Below, piece after piece: positions 10,092 to 16,560 of a stretch of DNA of 40,233 nt. The DNA is from Magnetococcales bacterium (lineage in GTDB: Bacteria > Pseudomonadota > Magnetococcia > Magnetococcales > UBA8363). The notes under the pieces are model-generated. The model had not been told where the DNA came from. It saw only the letters and a program-made list of their open reading frames with translations, and did not search any database. The position numbers and the translations under genes are program-made. Every line of letters begins with the position of its first letter. Positions within the stretch are counted from its first letter, which is position 1. The stretch covers positions 1 to 40,233 of the forward strand of contig JACSDG010000026.1 in the NCBI GenBank assembly GCA_015660855.1, in the 5' to 3' direction.

Positions 10092-11213
10092 ATGCCAAAT
10101 ATGACAGAAGACTTTGAAAAACCAAAAATTTTAATTGTTGACGATGTCCCTTCCAACATTAAAATACTGGCAGAGATATTGAAAAATGATTATCAAATTT
10201 CGGCGGCCATCCGGGGACAGGATGCCCTGGATTCGGTGGCGTTAGAATCTTACGATTTGATCCTCCTGGATGTTGTGATGCCTGGCATGGATGGTTATCA
10301 GGTGTGCCAAACTTTGCAGGCCAATGAAAGCACCCGCGATATTCCAGTGATTTTTGTCACTTCCAAAAATGAAGAAACCGACGAAACCATGGCTTTGGCA
10401 CTTGGGGCGGTTGATTTTTTATCCAAACCGGTGGCCCCTTCCATCGTCAGAGCACGGGTAAAAACGCACATGGTTTTAAAAAAGGCCCGAGAAAAACTGG
10501 CGCAGCAAAACCAGGAATTGATCCAGGCGTCAAACCTGCGCGAAGAAGTCGATCGAATCATGCGTCATGATTTAAAATCTCCCCTCAACGCCATCATTGG
10601 TTTTTCCGGTTTGCTTTCCACCATTCTTCCCATGAACGACGAAGAAAAAAAAATGTGCCAACTCATTCATGAGTCGGGATACAAACTGTTAAACATGATC
10701 AATCTGTCACTGGACATGTTCAAAATGGAACAGGGCACCTATAGTTTTGAACCTAAACCAGTGGAAATCGTTGGATTGTTGGAAAAAATTTTTAGCACAA
10801 ACGCGGATCCCATGTGTTCAAAGAATCTGGCGTACAAAATTGTGTTGGATGGCCATCCCGCTACCGAAGCATCCCGATTTTTTATTTTGGGTGAGGAATT
10901 GCTTTGCTATTCTCTCTTCAACAATCTTGTCAGTAATGCTTTGGATGCGTCACCACCTGACCAGCCCATCACAGTGATTTTGGACCATCATCCAGGACAT
11001 CGTATCGCCATCCATAACCAGGGGAGCATCCCCATGGAAATCCGAGACCGTTTTTTTGACAAATATGTCACTTTCGGCAAAGCTCATGGCACAGGTCTCG
11101 GCACCTACTCAGCCAAGTTAATGACCGAGGTCCAAGGGGGGCGTATCGAGTTTGCAACTTCCGAATCCAACGGCACCACCGTCACGATTTATCTTCCACC
11201 CGATGGCTCTTAA
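10092..11213 (+). CDS. Receiver domain-histidine kinase protein
   Basis: A cytoplasmic two-component protein of about 373 aa with reversed order: receiver domain first (ILIVDD at 13-18, phospho-acceptor Asp60 in LILLDVVMPGMDG, Lys112 in SKP), then HisKA with His159 in RHDLKSPLNAIIG, then HATPase_c with NNLVSNALDAS and the G-box GTGLGTYSA. It has no membrane segment and no sensor domain, so it should be driven by a partner that phosphorylates the receiver. Possible starts are ATG 10017, 10092 or 10101; 10092 puts the receiver near the N-terminus as usual. The longer frame from TTG 9933 overlaps the pump stop and is unlikely. It resembles the receiver start of the protein at 19915. Confidence 0.85.
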   Translation: MPNMTEDFEKPKILIVDDVPSNIKILAEILKNDYQISAAIRGQDALDSVALESYDLILLDVVMPGMDGYQVCQTLQANESTRDIPVIFVTSKNEETDETMALALGAVDFLSKPVAPSIVRARVKTHMVLKKAREKLAQQNQELIQASNLREEVDRIMRHDLKSPLNAIIGFSGLLSTILPMNDEEKKMCQLIHESGYKLLNMINLSLDMFKMEQGTYSFEPKPVEIVGLLEKIFSTNADPMCSKNLAYKIVLDGHPATEASRFFILGEELLCYSLFNNLVSNALDASPPDQPITVILDHHPGHRIAIHNQGSIPMEIRDRFFDKYVTFGKAHGTGLGTYSAKLMTEVQGGRIEFATSESNGTTVTIYLPPDGS

Positions 11214-11310
11214 AGGTGTGTTGACATTCGATAATTTGTTTGCCCCCCCCCCGGAAAACTGACCCATCGTGAATAAGATTATTGAAAGAAAAAAAGGGGC
11301 TGGGGGATTG
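11211..11310 (+). repeat. Dispersed hairpin repeat, internally deleted copy
   Basis: Beginning at the stop codon of the preceding gene, GTGTTGACATTCGATAATTT, a C-run and GGAAAACTGACCCATCGT match the left part of the element at 3551-3762. The copy then jumps to GAAAGAAAAAAAGGGG, matching its right part, so the hairpin core is missing. The rest of the gap to the tRNA (11311-11480) shows no gene and no convincing promoter. Confidence 0.65.
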
Positions 11311-11480
11311 CCGCCAGGATTTTGACTTTGTTTCTGACATGCGCCAAATGTACGAATCGCAGAATTCTGTGCTGATTGCGCTTGCTCACAGTCTCAAGCT
11401 TTGTTATTAAGGGGCAGTTGGAATGTCAGACAGAACATCCATTGAGGAGCAAGCGGGATTTTTGTGATGGCGTTCCGCGT

Positions 11481-11557
11481 CGGGGTGTGGCTCAGACTGG
11501 TAGAGCACTGCGTTCGGGACGCAGGGGTCGGAGGTTCAAATCCTCTCACCCCGACCA
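11481..11557 (+). tRNA. tRNA-Pro (anticodon CGG)
   Basis: A complete 77-nt cloverleaf: acceptor CGGGGTG pairs with CACCCCG, discriminator A, encoded CCA at the end. The D arm is GCTC/GAGC; the anticodon stem CTGCG/CGCAG encloses loop TTCGGGA with CGG at 11515-11517 and G37 as in proline tRNAs; the T arm contains GGTTCAAATCC. It reads codon CCG. Confidence 0.97.
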
Positions 11558-11820
11558 AAGGTACCTCAAGCGTTTGCGCTGTTGGTCCCATTTGCTACGG
11601 CACACGCACCGCTCAAGGGAGCCGGGCGGTCGCCTTATTGGCAAGTGTGATTGAAACATGCCGCAAACGAAAGGTCTTGCCATGACCATTTCTGGCAGAT
11701 ACGCTTGCTAGGCGTAGAGGGGGCGAGGCGGTACCGCCTTTGCCGGCCATGGTGGCTGCTTAAGAAGGAAGTTGCGACCCACAAGTGAGATCTATTTTCT
11801 ATCCATAATGGACCTACGTA
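11558..11820. other. Gap between tRNA-Pro and the toxin-antitoxin pair
   Basis: No gene recognised. It contains a perfect 14-bp palindrome (see 11726-11739) and, just before it, a weak inverted repeat TACGC...GCGTA (about 11700-11716). No second copy of the tRNA 3' end was seen here, so there is no evidence for an attachment site. Confidence 0.5.
11726..11739. promoter_or_regulatory. Perfect 14-bp palindrome, candidate operator
   Basis: AGGCGGTACCGCCT is its own reverse complement and lies about 80 bp upstream of the antitoxin start. Toxin-antitoxin operons are often autoregulated through such sites, but DNA binding is only inferred and no matching promoter was found. Confidence 0.35.
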
Positions 11821-12051
11821 ATGCCAAATCTCTCTCGCATAACCTTGGATCCTAACACAATGGGTGGAAAGCCGTGTATCCGAGGCATGCGTGTTACGGT
11901 TGGAACTATCATCGGGTTGATTGCTTCAGGAACCTCCATTGATGTAATACTGGCAAACTACCCTTATCTTGAAGCAGATGACATCCGAGAAGCTTTGGCG
12001 TATGCGGCTTGGAGGACAGAAGAAATTGAGGTCAATCTTGTAGCATCATGA
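11821..12051 (+). CDS. DUF433-family antitoxin
   Basis: A 76-aa protein with the DUF433 signature: ITLDPNTMGGKPCIRGMRVTVGTIIGLIASG followed by LANYPYLEADDIREALAYAAW. The family has a winged-helix-like fold and usually acts as the antitoxin (VapB-like) of a neighbouring PIN-like toxin. Its last codons overlap the next start (ATGA, 12048-12051), so the pair is translationally coupled. Start ATG 11821 is the only sensible one; the ribosome-binding site is weak. The placement next to a tRNA suggests an acquired module, which is inference. Confidence 0.88.
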   Translation: MPNLSRITLDPNTMGGKPCIRGMRVTVGTIIGLIASGTSIDVILANYPYLEADDIREALAYAAWRTEEIEVNLVAS

Positions 12052-12413
12052 AAGTCCTGTTGGACATGAATATTTCTCCGTCCTGGAAGGATGTCTTGAA
12101 GGAGGGTGGATTCGAGGTAGTACACTGGTCAGACATTGGGTCTCCTGATGCCCCAGACACGACCGTCATGGCATGGGCGAGAGCACATGGGTACGTCATT
12201 TTTACCCATGATTTGGATTTTGGAACCCTCCTGGCTCTCAGCAATGCACGTACACCAAGTGTCTTCCAGGTTCGCACTCAAAACGTCACCCCGCAACATC
12301 TCGCAAGGTTAGTGGTTTCGGCATTAAGACAATTTGAGGAAACTCTGCATGATGGAGCCCTTGTCACCGTGGACGAGGGACAAGGACGCGCCAGAGTTCT
12401 TCCATTTCGTTGA
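12048..12413 (+). CDS. DUF5615 PIN-like toxin
   Basis: A 121-aa protein of the DUF5615/Mut7-C-like PIN group, predicted ribonuclease and partner of DUF433 antitoxins. The N-terminus KVLLDMNIS carries the first acidic residue (Asp6), DIGSPDAPDTTVMAWARAHG follows, and FTHDLDFG near residue 50 carries the Asp pair; together these form the usual metal-binding set. It starts within the antitoxin stop. RNA target unknown. The stretch 12414-12579 after it has no gene but holds a cluster of GTGAC motifs. Confidence 0.85.
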   Translation: MKVLLDMNISPSWKDVLKEGGFEVVHWSDIGSPDAPDTTVMAWARAHGYVIFTHDLDFGTLLALSNARTPSVFQVRTQNVTPQHLARLVVSALRQFEETLHDGALVTVDEGQGRARVLPFR

Positions 12414-12458
12414 AGCGTTCTTGTCTCGGGGTTAGTCGGTAAGGGGTCGGCATCCACC

Positions 12459-12517
12459 GTGACTAAAACGTGACGAACTCCTGTCACGATGGGGGTTTTC
12501 CTGTCACTTTCAGTCAC
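12459..12517. other. Cluster of GTGAC/GTCAC motifs
   Basis: GTGAC occurs at 12459 and 12470, and its complement GTCAC at 12483, 12503 and 12513. CGTGAC (12469-12474) and GTCACG (12483-12488) form a 6-bp inverted repeat with an 8-base spacer. The spacings of 11, 13, 20 and 10 bp are roughly helical. The cluster lies between the toxin gene and the convergent cobS end. It may be a protein-binding array or chance; no function can be assigned. Confidence 0.35.
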
Positions 12518-12579
12518 GTTTGCAACGGGGTCTGTAACGTAAGTTATTGTTTTTTCAATAAAGAATGGCATGGTGTCGT

Positions 12580-13311
12580 CTAAAGATTAGGCAACAGCAA
12601 TGCCGCCAGAAGGAAGATTGTTTCAGACAACTCGCATCCCGCACCCAGGACATCTCCCGTAACCCCCCCCAGGTGCCGCAGCATCAACCACCGAAACCAT
12701 ACTAGGCAAACCACCGTCGCCCCCACAGCCAAAGGAATTTTAACGGTGAGGGACGTGCCAACCAAAGCCACCACCATCCAGGCAGTGGTTTTCGGTACCG
12801 CCGCGATGGCGACCGTCGCCATTCCCTCCTTGCGCAGGTAGGGGGTGGAAAGCATCAACGGCAACAACACCGTCCTTCCCACCACGGGGGCAAAAAACAG
12901 CAAAAACTCATGCCGCTGTTGCACAAGTGCCTGGATAGCGACCCATTTAAACAGCAACTGCATGGTGATTGCCATAACCGCCGCAGGGCCGCAACGGGGA
13001 TCCTTCATGATCTCCAGCATGCGTCCGGGCCGACCCATCCCCCCCACCCAGGCATCGGCAAGATCACCCAATCCCTCCAGATGCAATCCCCCCGTCAAAG
13101 CCAACCATAAAAAAAGGATAAACACCCCGCGCATGTTTTCAGGCCACGACACTGTCACCATCGCCAGGCCCCAAACAAAAAAACCCACAATCACCCCAAC
13201 CAGGGGATACAAAAGAACCGAAAGCCCGATTTCCCGCTCTTTGGGGTCAACGACCCCAGGGACCGGCAGAGTCGTCAACAACCCCAAGGCCAACAACAAC
13301 GGGCGCAACAT
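12580..13311 (-). CDS. cobS: Adenosylcobinamide-GDP ribazoletransferase (cobalamin synthase)
   Basis: Inner-membrane enzyme that joins adenosylcobinamide-GDP and alpha-ribazole (phosphate) in the last assembly steps of vitamin B12. 243 aa, normal for CobS/CobV. LLTTLPVPG at the N-terminus, LTGGLHLEGLGDLADAWVGG near residues 60-80 with the conserved His/Asp residues, and MKDPRCGPAAVMA identify the family; several hydrophobic helices follow. The start ATG at 13311 overlaps the cobC stop by one base (TGATG); the frame stays open further upstream, but those residues do not resemble CobS. Last gene of the operon. Confidence 0.92.
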   Translation of the reverse strand: MLRPLLLALGLLTTLPVPGVVDPKEREIGLSVLLYPLVGVIVGFFVWGLAMVTVSWPENMRGVFILFLWLALTGGLHLEGLGDLADAWVGGMGRPGRMLEIMKDPRCGPAAVMAITMQLLFKWVAIQALVQQRHEFLLFFAPVVGRTVLLPLMLSTPYLRKEGMATVAIAAVPKTTAWMVVALVGTSLTVKIPLAVGATVVCLVWFRWLMLRHLGGVTGDVLGAGCELSETIFLLAALLLPNL

Positions 13312-13913
13312 CACGCCATCCCCATGAACACAAGTTCGGGGGGGCGGGACAGATGCCGAAGCAGCAGCACACGCAGGCAGGCGCACAAGGGAACATCAAA
13401 AGACCACATCGCCTGAAACGGACGGTTCAATACATGGGCCGCAACCTGGCGCAGCACCCCGCCATGCGTGATGACCAGGAGATGCCCCACCGCCGGAGTA
13501 TTGGCCAGTTTTTCCAAAGCCAAAGCGATTCTGTTGCTAAAATGATCCATGGACTCTCCCTGGGGAGGGGGATGGTTGGCGGGATCGTGCCAAAACGCCG
13601 ACAACCCTTGGGGGTCGGTGGCCATGATGTCTGCCGCCGTGCGCCCTTCCCACAAGCCGAAATCATATTCTCTGAATCCGGATTCCTCGGCGACCGGAAT
13701 CCCCGCCCCCCTCCCCCACCAACGCGCAAAAAAGGCACACCTTCCCAGGGGGGAGGTGACAACGGCATCGGCCCGGCGCGATTTTTCAGCAGCCAAGGTC
13801 ATGGCATGCCACCCGGCATCCGTCAAGGGCGGGTCGCTGACCCCGTTGAAACACGGCACCCCGGTGACCTGCCCATGGCGCAGAAAATCCAGCAACAAAT
13901 AGTTTTCCGTCAT
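13311..13913 (-). CDS. cobC: Alpha-ribazole-5'-phosphate phosphatase, histidine phosphatase family
   Basis: A 200-aa cytoplasmic member of the histidine phosphatase (phosphoglycerate mutase-like) superfamily. The catalytic LRHG near residues 11-14, REYDFGLWEGR in the middle and ITHGGVLR near 150 carry the two catalytic His residues and acidic partner. In this cob operon the expected role is dephosphorylation of alpha-ribazole phosphate or of cobalamin phosphate. ATG 13913 overlaps the cobT stop (ATGA). The longer frame to 13970 would start inside cobT and is rejected. Confidence 0.87.
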   Translation of the reverse strand: MTENYLLLDFLRHGQVTGVPCFNGVSDPPLTDAGWHAMTLAAEKSRRADAVVTSPLGRCAFFARWWGRGAGIPVAEESGFREYDFGLWEGRTAADIMATDPQGLSAFWHDPANHPPPQGESMDHFSNRIALALEKLANTPAVGHLLVITHGGVLRQVAAHVLNRPFQAMWSFDVPLCACLRVLLLRHLSRPPELVFMGMA

Positions 13914-14962
13914 TTTTTCCCGGAGACCGAAGCTTCCTGAAAGGTGGCCATACGATTGTGCAGGGCACACGCCACCTTGAGGATGGGTAACAATGTGGCA
14001 CCTCCGCTGGCCTCACCCAGGCGCATCCCCAAAGAAAGAACCGGAGCGACGTTGGCCGCCTGCAACAAGGCGGCATGGCCCGGTTCCTTGGACATGTGAG
14101 AAAACAACAACCAGGGCTGGATGGCCGGTTGCACCCGCAAAGCAGTCAGAGCAGCGGCAGCCGTGATGAAACCATCGACGACACACACCACTCCCGCCTG
14201 GGCTGCCGCCAGGTAAAACCCGGTCAAGGCAGCCATTTCCAATCCTCCCAGAAGGCGCATCACCTCCAAAGGATCGTCCCTGGAAGGTCCATGAAAGACA
14301 ACCGCTTCGGCGATTACCTTGGCTTTTCGGGCCATACCCTCGCCATCAACCCCGGTTCCCGGACCCGTCATGGCCTCGGGCGTCATCCCCGTCAGCACCG
14401 ACCCCACAGCCGAAGCCGCCGTGGTATTGCCAATCCCCATTTCCCCACCGATCAACAATTGCACCCCCGCCTCCACGCCCCGCCGCACCGCCTGCCGTCC
14501 CAATTCCAAAGCGGCATTGAACTGGGAATGGGTCATGGCGGCGGCATGGCGAAAATCGGCTGTACCCGCTGCGGCACGACCTGAAACCACCCCTGGCAGC
14601 GGACCACAATCGGTGACAACCCCCGCGTCCACCACCTCCAACTGCGCCCCGGTCTCCTGCGCCAAAACACAAATGGCCGCGCCACCATTGGAAAAATTTC
14701 GTACCATTTCCAAGGTAACCGCTTGCGGAAAAGCGGAAACTCCAGCCGCCGCAATGCCATGATCGCCGGCAAACACCACAATACGCATGCGGTCGAAGGA
14801 TGGCCGGTCACTCGCCAACCATCCAGCAGACCGAACCGCCAATTCCTCCAGCATCCCCAGGGAACCGGGGGGTTTGGTCAATTGATTTTGCCGTTCCAAC
14901 GCCCGTTGCATGTGCGGCGATGACACCGGGGGAACGGGATGGTTGATCCAATCGGGACGCAT
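13910..14962 (-). CDS. cobT: Nicotinate-nucleotide-dimethylbenzimidazole phosphoribosyltransferase
   Basis: Makes alpha-ribazole-5'-phosphate from dimethylbenzimidazole and nicotinate mononucleotide, the lower-ligand branch of B12 synthesis. 350 aa, as usual. Diagnostic segments: LTKPPGSLGMLEELA at 28-42, FAGDHGIAAAGVSAFPQ near 65-80, LLIGGEMGIGNTTAAS near 170-185 and the C-terminal ATFQEASVS. A conserved Glu in the C-terminal region is the expected catalytic base. It overlaps cobC by four bases and lies 3 bp after cobU, so it is tightly coupled in the operon. Confidence 0.95.
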   Translation of the reverse strand: MRPDWINHPVPPVSSPHMQRALERQNQLTKPPGSLGMLEELAVRSAGWLASDRPSFDRMRIVVFAGDHGIAAAGVSAFPQAVTLEMVRNFSNGGAAICVLAQETGAQLEVVDAGVVTDCGPLPGVVSGRAAAGTADFRHAAAMTHSQFNAALELGRQAVRRGVEAGVQLLIGGEMGIGNTTAASAVGSVLTGMTPEAMTGPGTGVDGEGMARKAKVIAEAVVFHGPSRDDPLEVMRLLGGLEMAALTGFYLAAAQAGVVCVVDGFITAAAALTALRVQPAIQPWLLFSHMSKEPGHAALLQAANVAPVLSLGMRLGEASGGATLLPILKVACALHNRMATFQEASVSGKK

Positions 14963-14965
14963 GAT

Positions 14966-15487
14966 TCAATCCTTTTTCAGTTCGATGGGAAGGCCCGCCA
15001 CCATCAGGGTAACGCGCCGACATGTTTGGGCCAAAGATTGGTTGAGCCAACCGTTTTCATCCACAAAACGGCGGGTTAATAACCCCATGGGGACCACTCC
15101 CAACCCGGTTTCGTTGTTGACCAGGAGGATGTTTCCCAAACTTTGGGTCATGTGCTGCAACAATGCCCGTTTTTCCCGCTCAAGGGTATGGGGGTCATCG
15201 GGATCGGTCAACAGATTGGTAAGCCACAAAGTCAGGCAATCCACCAACAGCACCCGACCGGGGGCGGCCTGGGCAGCGATGGCCCTGCCCAGATGGACAG
15301 GCTCCTCGACCAACCGCCAATGCGTCGGACGCGATTGCTGATGCCGCACGATACGTTGGCGCATCTCCGCATCATAAGCCCGGGCGGTGGCAATGTAGAC
15401 CACATCCTGACTCAGGGCGTTGGCCCGGTTTTGTGCAAAGGCGGTCTTGCCACTGCGCGCCCCTCCCAAGATCAATTCAACCGTCAT
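14966..15487 (-). CDS. cobU: Adenosylcobinamide kinase / adenosylcobinamide-phosphate guanylyltransferase
   Basis: Bifunctional enzyme that phosphorylates adenosylcobinamide and then transfers GMP to give adenosylcobinamide-GDP, the substrate of CobS. 173 aa. Walker A GGARSGKT lies at residues 8-15; YIATARAYDAEMRQRI with the conserved RIVRHQQSR and VDCLTLWLTNLL follow, and VNNETGLGVVP is the usual C-terminal motif. ATG 15487 is chosen because the family starts about seven residues before the P-loop; the frame extends to 15688 but those residues overlap cbiB. Confidence 0.94.
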   Translation of the reverse strand: MTVELILGGARSGKTAFAQNRANALSQDVVYIATARAYDAEMRQRIVRHQQSRPTHWRLVEEPVHLGRAIAAQAAPGRVLLVDCLTLWLTNLLTDPDDPHTLEREKRALLQHMTQSLGNILLVNNETGLGVVPMGLLTRRFVDENGWLNQSLAQTCRRVTLMVAGLPIELKKD

Positions 15488-15503
15488 ACATGAAAATCCA
15501 TTG

Positions 15504-16445
15504 TTACAGGAGGGAGCCAAGCCCCAGGAGAAAACACACGATCGCCCACGCCATCCCCCCCTGGCGCACCAGTCGCATCGCACGCCGGATATCCCCAGGA
15601 CCAGGAGGTTGGCTGCCCCCCAACACGGGGGATGCCTGCCATTGGCCATGGTAATAACCCCCACCTCCCAACCGCAATCCCAGAGCACCTCCTCCTACCG
15701 CCATGACCAGGGTGGCGTTGGGACTTTTCCTTTGGGTACAGCGTTTCCAGCCCTCAATGGCCCCACGAGCGTGGCCAAAAACCAGATAAGTCACGGCGGT
15801 CAAGCGCGCCGGCACATAACCCAATACATCGTCCAGGCGGGCGGCACACCAGCCAAAATAAAGATAACGCTCGTTGCGATAACCCCACATGGCATCCAGG
15901 GTGTTGGCCAGGCGAAACAAAACCGCCCCCGGTCCCCCAAAAAGGATAAACCAGAACAGGGTGGCAAACAGGGCATCACAACCATTTTCCAACACCGATT
16001 CCACCGTGGCGCGGGCCACATCCGGCGTTTCCATGGCCTGGGTGTCGCGGCTGACCATATACCCCACCCGACGACGGGATTCCGCCAGATCGCCACACTC
16101 CAAGGCCTGGCAAACCCTCAAGGCGTGTTGCTCCAGGCTTTTGCCCCCCAGCGCAAGATAGAGCAACAACACCTGCCAAAGCAAACCCCACCCCGGAATC
16201 AAAGAAACCCAGACAACCAAAACCAACCCCGGTCCAACCAAAAAGACGACGGCGATCAACCCCAACAAACGCCCCTGAAAACCCGATACCGAAAACCTGC
16301 GCCGGATCCCATTTTCCAAGGCCATGGCCACTTGGCCAAACCCCACCAAAGGATGAAACCGTTGCGGTTCCCCCAACCAACGATCCAACAACCACGCCAA
16401 CCCCACCAGGGTAAGGCAAGTCCCCGAGAACAAAAGCATCCACAT
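15504..16445 (-). CDS. cbiB: Adenosylcobinamide-phosphate synthase
   Basis: Inner-membrane enzyme (CbiB, or CobD in the Pseudomonas naming) that attaches the aminopropanol linker to adenosylcobyric acid. 313 aa, normal length. DRWLGEPQRFHPLVGFGQ near residues 21-38 is the signature, followed by ARATVESVLENGCDALFATLFW and several hydrophobic helices. It is the first gene of cbiB-cobU-cobT-cobC-cobS, which covers linker attachment, activation and lower-ligand assembly only. Corrin-ring genes must lie elsewhere or the cell salvages corrinoids. No cobalamin riboswitch is visible in the roughly 115-bp divergent gap upstream. Confidence 0.93.
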   Translation of the reverse strand: MWMLLFSGTCLTLVGLAWLLDRWLGEPQRFHPLVGFGQVAMALENGIRRRFSVSGFQGRLLGLIAVVFLVGPGLVLVVWVSLIPGWGLLWQVLLLYLALGGKSLEQHALRVCQALECGDLAESRRRVGYMVSRDTQAMETPDVARATVESVLENGCDALFATLFWFILFGGPGAVLFRLANTLDAMWGYRNERYLYFGWCAARLDDVLGYVPARLTAVTYLVFGHARGAIEGWKRCTQRKSPNATLVMAVGGGALGLRLGGGGYYHGQWQASPVLGGSQPPGPGDIRRAMRLVRQGGMAWAIVCFLLGLGSLL

Positions 16446-16560
16446 AAACTTTCAAAAAGAAATAAACGAGCCCCCGCAGCCTCCATCCCTCGACCACCGA
16501 GGCACTCTAGCACGCAACCCGGCAAAAAGACACAAAGACCCTGAACGCAACGGTTGCCGC

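Noticed and set aside
11376-11685. ORFs across the tRNA-Pro gene
   Set aside because: They overlap a perfect tRNA cloverleaf in both strands and frames, so they are not genes.
12278-12571. Minus-strand 97-codon frame rich in VT
   Set aside because: It is antisense to the toxin gene and its V-T content merely reflects the GTGAC motif cluster.
16446-16560. Cobalamin riboswitch upstream of cbiB
   Set aside because: The gap is only about 115 bp and contains no recognisable B12 box or conserved fold.
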